A DNA stretch of 64,000 bases from Firmicutes bacterium UBA5201 (GTDB lineage: Bacteria > Bacillota > Clostridia > Peptostreptococcales > Acidaminobacteraceae): contig DHVT01000012.1 in assembly GCA_002412775.1 (NCBI GenBank), positions 1 to 64,000 of the forward strand, given 5' to 3'. Numbering within the stretch: the stretch's first letter is position 1; each line of letters starts with the position of its first letter. The notes under the pieces are model-generated. The model ran no database searches. It had not been told where the DNA came from and worked only from the letters and a program-made list of their open reading frames with translations. Positions 16,782 through 25,678 of the stretch are shown piece after piece. Both the position numbers and the translations under genes were made by a program.

Positions 16782-17309
16782 ATGACAAATGAGCAAAAAG
16801 AGAAAATCATTGAATTAAGGAAACTTGGCATAGGTTATCGTAGTATAGCAACTGCTATGGATTTAAGTAGAGATAGTGTCAGAAATTTTTGTAAGAGTCG
16901 AGGGTTGGATGGTTATGGCACGGATTACAGCAAGCCCAAGCCTGAAAAGGTGATTAGAGAGCATTGTAAAAACTGCGGCAAGCGGATAAATCAAAAGAAG
17001 CTAAAAGGCAGGCCCAAGACCTATTGCTCTACAGAATGTAAAAGAGAGTGGGAACACAAGAATCCAATTATTTACAAGCATGTATGCTATTACTGCGGCA
17101 CAGAGTTTGAGAACAAATCAAAGAGCGGCAATTACTGTTGTCGCAGATGCTACATTCGTGATAGGTTCTGGCGAGATGAAGATATTGAAGAAGTGATCAA
17201 GCACCTAAAGGAGAGAAGGCCACTTCAGAATGTACCAATATGGATAAAAGACTTGATGGCCGGGAAAGAAGCTCAAGAACCAGATGAAGATTCGAAGGAA
17301 TATTACTAA
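16782..17309 (+). CDS. HTH / double treble-clef zinc-finger protein (second copy)
   Basis: A 175-residue paralogue of the protein at 7369-7788: an HTH (LGIGYRSIATAMDLSRDSV) and two zinc knuckles (CKNCGKRI... YCSTEC and CYYCGTEF... CCRRC), with an extra acidic C-terminal tail. GGAGG at 16769-16773 supports ATG 16782. In the left module the paralogue is followed by a SHOCT-like gene and recombinases; here it is followed only by the element junction, so it is the outermost gene of the element and may be the remnant of a third copy of the module or an att-proximal accessory factor. Confidence 0.75.
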   Translation: MTNEQKEKIIELRKLGIGYRSIATAMDLSRDSVRNFCKSRGLDGYGTDYSKPKPEKVIREHCKNCGKRINQKKLKGRPKTYCSTECKREWEHKNPIIYKHVCYYCGTEFENKSKSGNYCCRRCYIRDRFWRDEDIEEVIKHLKERRPLQNVPIWIKDLMAGKEAQEPDEDSKEYY

Positions 17310-17384
17310 ATTTAGCACCCACATTGAGACTTTCAGATGCAAAAATGGGGGGATAGGAAATGAGTATTTACCCCGGTTGCAGTA

Positions 17385-17425
17385 CGATTTGCTATTTTAT
17401 ATAAAGGTTATGTGGTAACGCATGT
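17385..17425. other. Probable right attachment junction (attR-like)
   Basis: Around here the sequence changes from element DNA to an in-frame coding tail (from about 17412 or 17418) that looks like the RlmD C-terminus. Large serine integrases recombine at short cores inside genes, and this methyltransferase gene is a plausible target. The exact core cannot be fixed because the other junction and an uninterrupted copy are not in the window. Confidence 0.45.
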
Positions 17426-17465
17426 GGAAACTGTAGTGAAACTGGTCCGTAAAGAGAACATCTGA
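17403..17465 (+). pseudogene. rlmD: 3' end of interrupted rlmD (23S rRNA uracil methyltransferase)
   Basis: The frame reads KGYVVTHVETVVKLVRKENI then stop at 17463-17465. HVETVVxL close to the C-terminus is the usual end of RlmD/RumA-family 23S rRNA (uracil-1939-C5)-methyltransferases. It is the only part present, lacks the catalytic domain, and keeps a strong terminator. The simplest reading is that the element to the left inserted near the 3' end of the gene, with the rest of rlmD on the far side of the element. The call rests on a short motif. Confidence 0.6.
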
Positions 17466-17482
17466 TCCTAGATGTTCTTTTT
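17455..17482 (+). terminator. Terminator of the interrupted methyltransferase gene
   Basis: AGAACATCT (17455-17463) and AGATGTTCT (17470-17478) form a perfect 9-base stem followed by T residues. The stem overlaps the stop codon. Confidence 0.8.
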
Positions 17483-17511
17483 CACGATTATTTTTGTTAG
17501 GAGGAAAGTCA

Positions 17512-17853
17512 ATGTATACATTACCAAGTTGTCCAAAATGTCACTCTGAGTATACTTATGAAATGGATGGATTGTTGGTCTGTCCGGATTGTGGGCATGA
17601 GTGGTCTGCGGATGCAGGTTCAAAGGCAACAGAAGACGAAAAAGTCATTAAAGATTCAAATGGCAATGTGCTTAATGATGGTGACACTGTTACAGTCATC
17701 AAAGATCTGAAAGTCAAAGGAAGTTCTTCAGTTTTAAAAATGGGGACGAGAGTCAAAAATATTCGTTTGGTGGAAGGGGACCATGACATCGATTGTAAAA
17801 TTGATGGATTTGGAGCCATGAAACTGAAATCCGAGTTCGTAAAGAAAATATAG
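17512..17853 (+). CDS. yjdM: YjdM/PhnA-family zinc-ribbon protein
   Basis: A 113-residue protein with an N-terminal zinc ribbon (CPKCHSEYTYE... LVCPDCGHEW) and a C-terminal SH3-like domain (DGDTVTVIKDLKVKG... KMGTRVKNI... IDGFGAMKLKSEFVKK), the complete and characteristic layout of YjdM. It was once linked to alkylphosphonate use (PhnA) but its cellular role is unclear. GGAGGAAAGTCA before ATG 17512 sets the start. It is the first intact chromosomal gene right of the element junction. Confidence 0.92.
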   Translation: MYTLPSCPKCHSEYTYEMDGLLVCPDCGHEWSADAGSKATEDEKVIKDSNGNVLNDGDTVTVIKDLKVKGSSSVLKMGTRVKNIRLVEGDHDIDCKIDGFGAMKLKSEFVKKI

Positions 17854-17932
17854 CGTGGCTTGGCAAACGGTTTTATGATATAATTTTATTTGATAAATGC
17901 AATTAATTAAATAATTGGGAGTGTGGTTTTCT

Positions 17933-19177
17933 TTGGATGCAGAAACGGGTTGGCAGTTTATACTTTTAGTGGTTTTGATTGGAATGTCTTCATTCTTCTC
18001 AGCAACTGAAACAGCATTAATGTCACTCAGTAAAATCAGGATCAGGCATTTGGTTGAAGAACGGGTCAAGAATGCCGATGTAGTCAGTAAGTTGGTTGAA
18101 AACCCAAGCAAGTTGTTGGGTTCGATTTTGGTCGGAAACAATGTTGTCAACATAGGTGCTTCTGCCCTTGCGACATCACTCGCCATACATTATTTGGGCA
18201 GTGCGGGGATTGGAATCGCAACAGGAGCAATGACATTTCTAATATTGATTTTTGGTGAAATCACACCAAAATCACTGGCAGCTCAACATTCGGAACATTT
18301 TTCGCTGAAGATCGCCAGATTCATCACCTTTTTAACAGTGGTCTTGAGTCCAATAGTAACCGTTTTACTTTTTCTAACCAAAGGTATTATCTTTTTGTTG
18401 GGAGGAAAACCGGCTCAATCACAACCTTTCATCACTGAAGAGGAAATTCGGACAATGGTGGATGTGAGTCATGAAGAAGGCGTGCTTGAAGTCGACGAGA
18501 AACAAATGATCCATAATGTTTTTGAGTTTGGGGATTCACAGGTACGTGATGTCATGACACCACGTGCGGATATGGTAGCTCTTGAAGTAAGTTCGTCATA
18601 TGACAAAATCATAGAGACTTTTAGGGAAGAGCAATTCTCCAGGATACCTATTTATGTGGAAACGCCTGATAACATTGTGGGAATACTTTACATCAAAGAC
18701 CTTATTTTCAAAGCTTCCGAGAATAAGGAGTTCAATATATACGATTATATGAGAGAACCTTATCTCACATTTGAGTTCAAAAGGATCACCGAGCTGTTCC
18801 AGGAACTGAGAGTCAAGAGATTGCCAATCGCAATTGTACTTGATGAGTACGGTGGTACTGCGGGTGTTGTCACCATGGAAGACCTTATTGAAGAAATCGT
18901 TGGCGATATCCGGGATGAATACGACGACCATGAAAAAGATATTGAAGTGATTAAGGAAGATGAGTATGTGGTTGAAGGCAGTACTCGAATAGATGACGTC
19001 AATGATCTGATTGGAATCAACATCGAATCCGAGGATTTCGATTCCATTGGAGGATTTATTGTAGGAACTTTCGGTTACCTCCCTGAACCTCATGAATTTA
19101 TTGAATATGAAGGCGTCAGATTTGTAGTGGAGGAAGTCGATCGAAATCGGATCGAAAAACTTCGTATTCATACTTAG
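17933..19177 (+). CDS. CNNM/CBS/CorC-domain membrane protein (hemolysin family)
   Basis: An integral membrane protein of the HlyC/CorC family, related to Mg/Co efflux or transport factors. The N-terminal CNNM domain (about 1-185) has ATETALMSLSK and FGEITPKSLA; two CBS domains follow (VMTPRADMVAL and DEYGGTAGVVTMEDLIEEIVGDI); the C-terminal CorC_HlyC domain (GSTRIDDVNDLIGI... GGFIVGTFGYLPEP) ends the protein. The start is uncertain: TTG 17933 follows GGGAG by 11 bases, while TTG 17915 or GTG 17921 would add a few residues. A terminator follows. Confidence 0.9.
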   Translation: MDAETGWQFILLVVLIGMSSFFSATETALMSLSKIRIRHLVEERVKNADVVSKLVENPSKLLGSILVGNNVVNIGASALATSLAIHYLGSAGIGIATGAMTFLILIFGEITPKSLAAQHSEHFSLKIARFITFLTVVLSPIVTVLLFLTKGIIFLLGGKPAQSQPFITEEEIRTMVDVSHEEGVLEVDEKQMIHNVFEFGDSQVRDVMTPRADMVALEVSSSYDKIIETFREEQFSRIPIYVETPDNIVGILYIKDLIFKASENKEFNIYDYMREPYLTFEFKRITELFQELRVKRLPIAIVLDEYGGTAGVVTMEDLIEEIVGDIRDEYDDHEKDIEVIKEDEYVVEGSTRIDDVNDLIGINIESEDFDSIGGFIVGTFGYLPEPHEFIEYEGVRFVVEEVDRNRIEKLRIHT

Positions 19178-19184
19178 AATTCTT

Positions 19185-19211
19185 AAGAACCCAATTTTGG
19201 GTTCTTTTTTT
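19185..19211 (+). terminator. Terminator
   Basis: AAGAACCCAA (19185-19194) with TTGGGTTCTT (19197-19206) and a T-run, 7 bases after the stop of the CorC-type gene. Confidence 0.85.
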
Positions 19212-19238
19212 AAATCGGAATGACATGGAGATGAGTTT

Positions 19239-20000
19239 ATGGAAATCACTTTGGGTTATGCCTATATGGATCATTCAGCACATTATGATGATTTACGCCT
19301 TGGTTTTCAACGTCTCAAAGCTGGTGTTGAATGGGGCCGAATTCGCGGAGTGCGTTTTTCAGTGCATTTGGGACGATTGGATCTCAACAGATCTTCGGAG
19401 TGGTGGAAGGATACCATAGAGTATTATGGAAATATAGGGATTTCAGATCTGATTTTCAATTTGGAGCTGACGACAGGTGACAAATTGAAAGAAATGAAAA
19501 AGTTCGCCTTGTTTTATGATCAATTGCCTGACGTCGTCAAATCCGTACTGTCGCTTGAAAATGATTCGCTCTTTTTTTCATTATCCGATGTAGTGAATAT
19601 TTCTGAGAATATTGGAATTCAAGTCACCATAAATCTTGACAATGATATGCGATTTCCTTCTGGAGCTTTTGAGGAAACCGTGGAAAAAATGATGAAACTG
19701 AAACCAGAGAATGCACTGACATTTTCCTTTGTCAACTCATCTAAGCATTTTGACGTTTCTGAATTTGAAAGATGGATCAACAAGCTAAGTCAAAAAGTGA
19801 TTTTGTCCGACAAATCAGTCCACCTCATAATAGTCTGTGAGCATTATGAGGAAGCCTATTTTGAAATCAGGGAGTTTATCGAGCACAAACGCCTTCAAGA
19901 TGAATTTTTGAGAATGGTCGATAGTAAATTGAGAAAAAGTGAAAATGAAATCTGGTTCAAACCAGACCACGATCATTTGGAAAAGCATTTGAAAAAATAG
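19239..20000 (+). CDS. UvdE-like TIM-barrel protein with lost metal ligands
   Basis: A 253-residue protein that tracks UV-damage endonuclease (UvdE/UvsE) motifs in order: MEITLGYAY at the start, RFSVHLG (family RxSxHPG), then GDKLKEMKKFALFYDQLP, VLSLENDS (family lENDd) and IGIQVTINLDNDM, where UvdE has a D-x-HHH metal site. The His cluster and the yH motif are missing, and it is shorter than UvdE, so nuclease activity is doubtful. It could be a divergent enzyme or a binding protein. GGAGATGAG lies before the ATG. It ends 10 bases before the MATE gene. Confidence 0.65.
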   Translation: MEITLGYAYMDHSAHYDDLRLGFQRLKAGVEWGRIRGVRFSVHLGRLDLNRSSEWWKDTIEYYGNIGISDLIFNLELTTGDKLKEMKKFALFYDQLPDVVKSVLSLENDSLFFSLSDVVNISENIGIQVTINLDNDMRFPSGAFEETVEKMMKLKPENALTFSFVNSSKHFDVSEFERWINKLSQKVILSDKSVHLIIVCEHYEEAYFEIREFIEHKRLQDEFLRMVDSKLRKSENEIWFKPDHDHLEKHLKK

Positions 20001-20010
20001 AGGTGAAAAA

Positions 20011-21363
20011 GTGATTACTGATGATTTTACTTCAGGTGATATAAAAAAACAACTGATGACCATGGCTATTCCTGTCAGTGTGGGATTGTTCTTCAACACA
20101 ATGTTCAATGTGGTCGACACCTTTTATGCTGGACGTCTGAGTACATCGTCTTTGGCGGGAATGTCACTGTCATTTTCAATTTTTTTCATATTGATTGCAA
20201 TCGTTTCAGGGATCAGTACTGGACTCTCGGCTCTTCTGTCCATCGCTTATGGAAAAAAGGACCATGAACTTGTACGATCTCTGACCTCCAATGGAATTTT
20301 ACTCACATTCATCATAAGTATGGTGCTGACAGTCGTTGGTTATGTTTTCTCCCCCGTCTTGTTGAGACTTTTGGGGGCTGAGAATGAAACGCTTATTGAA
20401 GGTTCAAGGTATGTCAGAGGTATTTATGCGGGTACATTGTTTTTTGGCATCAACTCGGCCATGAATGCATTGCTTTCATCCAGAGGAGTCACCAAACCCT
20501 ATAGAAATTTTTTGATTATTGGATTTGTATTGAATTTGATTCTGGATCCGCTTTTCATATATGGTCCTTTCGGGCTCCCCAGACTCGGTACTTTGGGCGT
20601 TGCACTGGCCACCGTGGTGGTACAGATTATTGGAAGTATATATCTGGGATATAAATGTATAAAGATTTTAAAATTGGATTTTTCAATATTTGAAAAAAAA
20701 TCCTATAAAATTGAGATTCAATCTGAAATTCTATCTCAAGGCATACCGGCATCCTTAAATTTGATGACTATAGCGATTGGAATCTTTCTAATCAATTATT
20801 TCATATACCGACACGGCAATGATGCGAGCATTGCGGGATATGGCGCCGCCATGAGAATTGAGCAAATTGCCCTCTTGCCTGCACTAGGGCTAAATACTGC
20901 CGCGATGACCATAGCAGGACAGAATTTCGGTGCGGGCCAATATGATCGAGTAAGAAAGACCTATGTGGAAGCCATAAAAGTCGGGATGATCATCATGACA
21001 TTCGGTATGATTTTGGTTTATCCATTGGCACCATTTCTTGTGGGAATTTTCAACAAGGAGCATGACGTTATTTTCGAAGGTACAAGGTACTTGAGGATTG
21101 ATTTCCTGGCTTTCAACGCTTATATCATCTTAAATGTATGTCTATCCATTCTTCAGGCCATAAAAAAGCCCCGCTATGCCATTGGATTAGGCATTTACCG
21201 GCAACTATTGATGCCATTTGTCCTGTTCACATTACTTGGAAGTGTTTTGGGGTTGGGACTGGTTGGCATATGGATTGGAATTGTTGCAACGACATGGTCG
21301 GCTGCGATTTTGACACTATTCATAACCCGTTATGAACTCAGTAAGATTATTGATCAGAGGTGA
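20011..21363 (+). CDS. MATE-family efflux transporter
   Basis: A 450-residue transporter with 12 predicted membrane segments. Family signs are an N-terminal KQLMTMAIPVSVGLFFNTMFNVVDTFYAGRL and the matching motif early in the second half (ILSQGIPASLNLMTIAIGIF). It should export cationic drugs or metabolites in exchange for Na+ or H+. Start is GTG 20011 after GAGGTGAAAAA. It is closely spaced with the UvdE-like and YwbE genes, so they probably share a transcript. The substrate cannot be told from sequence. Confidence 0.92.
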   Translation: MITDDFTSGDIKKQLMTMAIPVSVGLFFNTMFNVVDTFYAGRLSTSSLAGMSLSFSIFFILIAIVSGISTGLSALLSIAYGKKDHELVRSLTSNGILLTFIISMVLTVVGYVFSPVLLRLLGAENETLIEGSRYVRGIYAGTLFFGINSAMNALLSSRGVTKPYRNFLIIGFVLNLILDPLFIYGPFGLPRLGTLGVALATVVVQIIGSIYLGYKCIKILKLDFSIFEKKSYKIEIQSEILSQGIPASLNLMTIAIGIFLINYFIYRHGNDASIAGYGAAMRIEQIALLPALGLNTAAMTIAGQNFGAGQYDRVRKTYVEAIKVGMIIMTFGMILVYPLAPFLVGIFNKEHDVIFEGTRYLRIDFLAFNAYIILNVCLSILQAIKKPRYAIGLGIYRQLLMPFVLFTLLGSVLGLGLVGIWIGIVATTWSAAILTLFITRYELSKIIDQR

Positions 21364-21366
21364 AAA

Positions 21367-21558
21367 ATGAGTGGTTCCATAAGAAGTGACATAAAAATAG
21401 GATCGAAAGTAATGATTGTACAAAAACAGGATCAAAGTAGCGGAAAACTGACCGAAGGAACTGTCAAAAAAATATTGACCAACTCACCGAATCATCCACA
21501 TGGCATCAAGGTCATGCTGGATTCAGGAATTGTAGGGAGGGTCAAAGCCATACTTTAA
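21367..21558 (+). CDS. ywbE: YwbE-family small protein
   Basis: A 63-residue protein matching the YwbE (DUF2196) family: IRSDIKIGSKVMIVQKQDQ, then LTEGTVKKILTNSPNHPHGIKV and a final GxVGRVK. The family is conserved in Bacillota, small and KOW-like, with no established function. It starts 4 bases after the MATE stop and is probably translated from the same transcript. Confidence 0.9.
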   Translation: MSGSIRSDIKIGSKVMIVQKQDQSSGKLTEGTVKKILTNSPNHPHGIKVMLDSGIVGRVKAIL

Positions 21559-21582
21559 GCAGGTGCAAGGGGGTGATTCACG

Positions 21583-24264
21583 ATGATCTCAAAAAGAAAT
21601 AAAAAACAAACCAAACTTAGAAGTATAATAATTGCCACATTTGTAACTACTACGTTGATCACCGTTGCTTCCATCGGATACATGGTTTTCTCAAATTGGC
21701 TTTCCTCCACACATGAACTGATACTTGAAATGTCATCCAATCTAAGTGAAGATATTTATTCCAAAATCGAATCATTTGTGAATATGCCTTTGCATATCAT
21801 TGACCACAACCATAGAATGATTGAGCAGGGCATCATAGATCTGGAAAATGACGTAGAACGGGATTTCTTCTTTATGAACGTCTTGCTATCCAATGATAAA
21901 GAAGCCTTGTATAGCTTCAGTTACGGCGATGAGGATGGCAATTATTATGGTGCACGAAGAAACGCTGAAGGTAAAATCGAAATAATGAGAAATAACGCAA
22001 ATACATCGGGACATTCACTTTACTATTCTGTCAACGATGATTTGTCGACCGGCGAGCAAGTTGTGGATGCGGGAGTTTTCGATCCCAGAACCAGAGTGTG
22101 GTATAAAATCGCAAAAGAGAAGGGAAATGCCTATTTTTCACCCATATACAAGCACTTTGTCATGGATGATTTGACAGTGTCAGCGGCCCATCCGGTATAT
22201 AGCGATATGAATCAGCTCAAAGGGGTATTGGGCGCACATGTCACATTATCAAAGATGAACGATTTTTTACGTGAAGTCATAGGCGATGGTGAGTCGGTTG
22301 CCTATATTGTCGAGAAATCGGGGTTCGTAGTGGCCAATTCGCTAAGAAGGAATAATTTTATCACCAATGAGTCGGGCGAAGTGGTCAGACTCAAATTGCA
22401 GGATATCAATCATGATGTCGTCGCGAAGGCATTCGATGACTACATGTCCACTGGGTTGAATGACCAAGAGGTCAAAACCGATTTTGGCACACTTCATGTG
22501 CATTTTACCGAGTATGAGAACAGAGGACTGGAATGGGTGATCATCACAGCGATTCCAGAGAAAATGTTCACCGAGAATATTGTTCATACCATGATGGTGA
22601 CAATAATCCTGACGGCGTTTGCTTTGATCTTATCCATCCTGATTTACATAAAAATCACACAAAATTATCTGACGCCATTTTATGAACTGATTGATGTCAC
22701 GGAGCAATTTTCAACTGGGGATCTCAACAAGCGAGTCAAATTTCATAAAGATGATGAAGTGGGTAAATTATCATTGGCTTTCAATAAGATGGCTGATTCG
22801 CTTCAATTGATGATCAACACTCTGGAGGAGAGAGTCCATGAAAGAACTTCCGAATTACGTGACAATAAGGAGCAACTGAGATTGCTGCTGGATTCCACTG
22901 CGGAAGGCATCTATGGCATTAATATTGATGGTGAGTGTACATTTTGCAATGAGAGTTGCATTAAATTGTTGGGCTATGCCCATCAGGATGAGTTGATCGG
23001 CAAAGATATGCACATTATGATTCATAAGAACCGCGACGGTTCCGAGATGAGTCTAAGTCAGTGCAAAATAAGACAAGCCGCCATCAAGGGCGAAGGCATA
23101 CATTGCAATGATGAGGTGTTCTGGAAAGCGGATGGAACATGTTTTGAAGTGGAGTATTACTCCTATCCACAAAAGAAGAATGGGGAAGTGGTTGGTACTG
23201 TAGTGACATTTATGGACATCACTAAGCGAAAGTTGAATGAGAATCACATCGAATTTTTAAGTACCCACGATTCTCTTACAGGTCTATACAACAGGATGTA
23301 TTTTGAAAACCAACTGAAAGTGATCGATCATGAGGACAATTATCCGATTTCCATTTTGATAGGTGATCTGGACGGACTGAAATTGACAAACGATATATTC
23401 GGTCATAATGAAGGTGATCTGTTGATCAAGACAGCCGCTGATTCATTTGTGAAAATATGTAGACAAGAGGATCTGATCGCAAGAACAGGTGGAGATGAAT
23501 TTGCTCTTGTTTTGAGACAAACGGATCAGGTGACAGCAAAAAATATTGCATCCAGGATCAAATCCGCTTTTTCAGATGTTCAGTTTTCAGCTTTCAACGG
23601 CAGTATTTCTATTGGATGCGCAACAAAAACACAGTCGACCCAAAGCATCATTGAAGTTGTGAAATTGGCCGAAGAGCATATGTATGTTGATAAAACGCTT
23701 AACAGTAAGAAGCTGAACACCGATACGATCAAACGTCTGATCCATAAATTGCATGATGCAAGTTTTAGGGAGCTTGAACATTCGAATAATGTCAGTGAGT
23801 TATCGATGCGAATTGGCACAAAAATGGGATTGACCCAAGATGAGTGCAAGAGACTCAAAGAAGCGGGCTATTATCATGATATTGGTAAAATCACTCTGGA
23901 TGAACAATTGATTCAAAATGATGAAACTCCTATGGATTATGAAAATGAGGAGGTCAAAAACCACGTCATCATGGGTTACAGAATATTGAATGCATTTGAC
24001 GAAACAACTGATTTGGCCGAGATTACATTGATGCATCATGAAAAATGGGATGGTACAGGGTATCCAAAAGGACTTTCACATGATGAAATTCCTCTATTCT
24101 CAAGAATTATCGCGGTTTCCGAAGCTTATGATGAACTGACAAACAAATATAACAATCTGAGATTGGATCAAGAAGAGGCCTTAAGAACCATCAAGAAAGA
24201 ATCAGGTTTCGCCTATGATCCGACCATAGTAAAAGTACTTGAAGAAATACTTTTGGATGTGTGA
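21583..24264 (+). CDS. Membrane sensor with HAMP-PAS-GGDEF-HD-GYP domains
   Basis: An 893-residue cyclic-di-GMP signalling protein. Order: membrane helix (~13-35), extracellular Cache-like sensor (~40-330, with VWYKIAKEKGNAYFSPIYK), second helix (~338-358), HAMP (~360-412), PAS (~430-545), GGDEF (~550-705; intact TGGDEF with RQED five residues upstream as a feedback I-site) and HD-GYP (~715-893; HDIGK and HHEKWDGTGYPKGL). It could both make and degrade c-di-GMP, controlled by an external ligand. AAGGGGGTGATT precedes the ATG. It follows ywbE by 24 bases and ends at a bidirectional terminator. Confidence 0.93.
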   Translation: MISKRNKKQTKLRSIIIATFVTTTLITVASIGYMVFSNWLSSTHELILEMSSNLSEDIYSKIESFVNMPLHIIDHNHRMIEQGIIDLENDVERDFFFMNVLLSNDKEALYSFSYGDEDGNYYGARRNAEGKIEIMRNNANTSGHSLYYSVNDDLSTGEQVVDAGVFDPRTRVWYKIAKEKGNAYFSPIYKHFVMDDLTVSAAHPVYSDMNQLKGVLGAHVTLSKMNDFLREVIGDGESVAYIVEKSGFVVANSLRRNNFITNESGEVVRLKLQDINHDVVAKAFDDYMSTGLNDQEVKTDFGTLHVHFTEYENRGLEWVIITAIPEKMFTENIVHTMMVTIILTAFALILSILIYIKITQNYLTPFYELIDVTEQFSTGDLNKRVKFHKDDEVGKLSLAFNKMADSLQLMINTLEERVHERTSELRDNKEQLRLLLDSTAEGIYGINIDGECTFCNESCIKLLGYAHQDELIGKDMHIMIHKNRDGSEMSLSQCKIRQAAIKGEGIHCNDEVFWKADGTCFEVEYYSYPQKKNGEVVGTVVTFMDITKRKLNENHIEFLSTHDSLTGLYNRMYFENQLKVIDHEDNYPISILIGDLDGLKLTNDIFGHNEGDLLIKTAADSFVKICRQEDLIARTGGDEFALVLRQTDQVTAKNIASRIKSAFSDVQFSAFNGSISIGCATKTQSTQSIIEVVKLAEEHMYVDKTLNSKKLNTDTIKRLIHKLHDASFRELEHSNNVSELSMRIGTKMGLTQDECKRLKEAGYYHDIGKITLDEQLIQNDETPMDYENEEVKNHVIMGYRILNAFDETTDLAEITLMHHEKWDGTGYPKGLSHDEIPLFSRIIAVSEAYDELTNKYNNLRLDQEEALRTIKKESGFAYDPTIVKVLEEILLDV

Positions 24265-24270
24265 TGAAAA

Positions 24271-24310
24271 TGAAAAAGATGTGTATACAAATGTATACAC
24301 ATCTTTTTCA
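24271..24310. terminator. Bidirectional terminator
   Basis: An 18-base perfect inverted repeat with arms 24271-24288 and 24293-24310 (TGAAAAAGATGTGTATAC) and loop AAAT. A- and T-rich ends serve the GGDEF/HD-GYP gene and the convergent small gene. Confidence 0.9.
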
Positions 24311-24315
24311 TTCCG

Positions 24316-24627
24316 TCACATCTCTACTTTGTCGAGTTTCAGACCTTTTACATGGCAGTGATGTAATGCAAATGCTTTCTCCTCCACAAATTCCAAAGTA
24401 TCATCATAGGCTTCTGCTTCTTTGTCTATATATAGTGTTATGTCGTCAATGTGGTATTCGTTGTAATTTTCTGGTGAATATGGCTTTTTAAAATGAATTT
24501 CCGGATTGATTGTATTGATATTCCCAGTAGCATAGTCGTTATGAACGAGTCTAAGAGAAATTGTGTCGTGATGGTGCTTCTTAAGATAAGCTTTTAGATT
24601 ATCCTGAAGGACGATGTTCAACATCAT
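24316..24627 (-). CDS. Small HesB/IscA-like protein (tentative)
   Basis: A 103-residue soluble protein with a beta-rich layout (MLNIVLQDNLKAYLKKHH, DTISLRLV, then ...DDITLYIDKEA and a late HHCHVKG). Length and strand order resemble small HesB/IscA-like proteins of Clostridia, but the conserved Cys set is not complete, so this is only a suggestion. AAAGGAG on the minus strand supports ATG 24627 or 24624. It stands alone and faces the GGDEF/HD-GYP gene across a shared terminator. Confidence 0.5.
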   Translation of the reverse strand: MMLNIVLQDNLKAYLKKHHHDTISLRLVHNDYATGNINTINPEIHFKKPYSPENYNEYHIDDITLYIDKEAEAYDDTLEFVEEKAFALHHCHVKGLKLDKVEM

Positions 24628-24774
24628 AATCACTCCTTTCAAGCCCTTTCAGCTATATAATATTTACCCATTCTGTACAAATTCAACCGATTGGCATCAA
24701 GATTGTCAGAAAATAGTTGTACTTTCTCCATTTTGGGTATCATCCAAGTATACTAAATGATAAGGAGGAATTAG

Positions 24775-25617
24775 ATGTTAAGAGGTATAAGGAAAATTGT
24801 GACTGGTCAGAAAACTCAGGATGGTGCCGGGGTACACCTCGTTAGAGTGATCAGCAGACCAGATGTGGTTGATTTTGATCCATTCTTAATGCTTGATGCG
24901 TTTGATTCGGATAATCCTGATGACTATATCAAGGGTTTTCCATGGCATCCGCACAGAGGCATAGAAACTGTCACATATTTGATTCAAGGCGATATTGAAC
25001 ATGGCGACAGTCTGGGCAATAAAGGGAGTATTTTGGATGGTGGATGCCAGTGGATGACAGCTGGAGGCGGTATTTTGCATCAAGAGATGCCACAAGCGTG
25101 TGAACGGATGTTAGGCGTTCAACTGTGGCTCAACTTACCCGCAAAGGATAAGATGACTCAACCCCAATATCGGGATATCACAACTGAGAAAGTTCCCAAA
25201 GTCAAAAAAGAGGGCACAACAGTGTCGATTATTTCAGGCGATTATGACAATGTATCAGGAGCAGTCCATGGCGATTATGTAAAAATGACATTTTTGGATG
25301 TTGAACTTGAAAAAGATGTCGAGTTCGATTTTATGACCAATCCTGAAGATACTCTGTTTATCTACACAGTTTATGGAAGTGGTTCTATTGATGACAATCA
25401 GGTTGACGCCAAATGCGGTGTGCTGTTTGAATCGGGAGATTTATTTAAGATAAAGGCTTCTGATCAAGGTCTGAGATTTCTTTTGTTCGCTGGAAAACCA
25501 CTTAAAGAGCCAATTGCATGGGGTGGACCGATTGTCATGAACACCAAGGAAGAACTCAATCAGGCATTTCGCGATTTGGAGGATGGAACTTTTATTCGCA
25601 AAGATGTTATCTTGTAA
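24775..25617 (+). CDS. Pirin-family protein
   Basis: A 280-residue bicupin of the pirin family. The N-terminal cupin holds the metal site: FPWHPHRGIETVTYLIQG with the two His residues, then GDSLGN... MTAGGGILHQEMP with the further His and Glu. The C-terminal pirin domain includes GDYDNVSGAVHGDY and ends FRDLEDGTFIRKD. Pirins are metal-dependent cupins, some with quercetinase activity; the role here is unknown. AAGGAGG precedes the ATG. It is monocistronic and ends in a terminator. Confidence 0.93.
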   Translation: MLRGIRKIVTGQKTQDGAGVHLVRVISRPDVVDFDPFLMLDAFDSDNPDDYIKGFPWHPHRGIETVTYLIQGDIEHGDSLGNKGSILDGGCQWMTAGGGILHQEMPQACERMLGVQLWLNLPAKDKMTQPQYRDITTEKVPKVKKEGTTVSIISGDYDNVSGAVHGDYVKMTFLDVELEKDVEFDFMTNPEDTLFIYTVYGSGSIDDNQVDAKCGVLFESGDLFKIKASDQGLRFLLFAGKPLKEPIAWGGPIVMNTKEELNQAFRDLEDGTFIRKDVIL

Positions 25618-25624
25618 TTTCAGA

Positions 25625-25676
25625 TAAAAAAGTCGATGGAACCCACTGTACTTTTAGGGAATCATCGACTTTCATC
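25625..25676. terminator. Bidirectional terminator
   Basis: AAAGTCGATG (25629-25638) pairs exactly with CATCGACTTT (25663-25672), with an A-run on the left that gives T residues for the minus strand. It separates convergent pirin and amidohydrolase genes. Confidence 0.7.
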
Positions 25677-25678
25677 AC

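Noticed and set aside
19225..19419. 64-residue plus-strand frame overlapping the UvdE-like gene start
   Set aside because: The 253-residue frame in the other phase matches UvdE motifs from its first residues.
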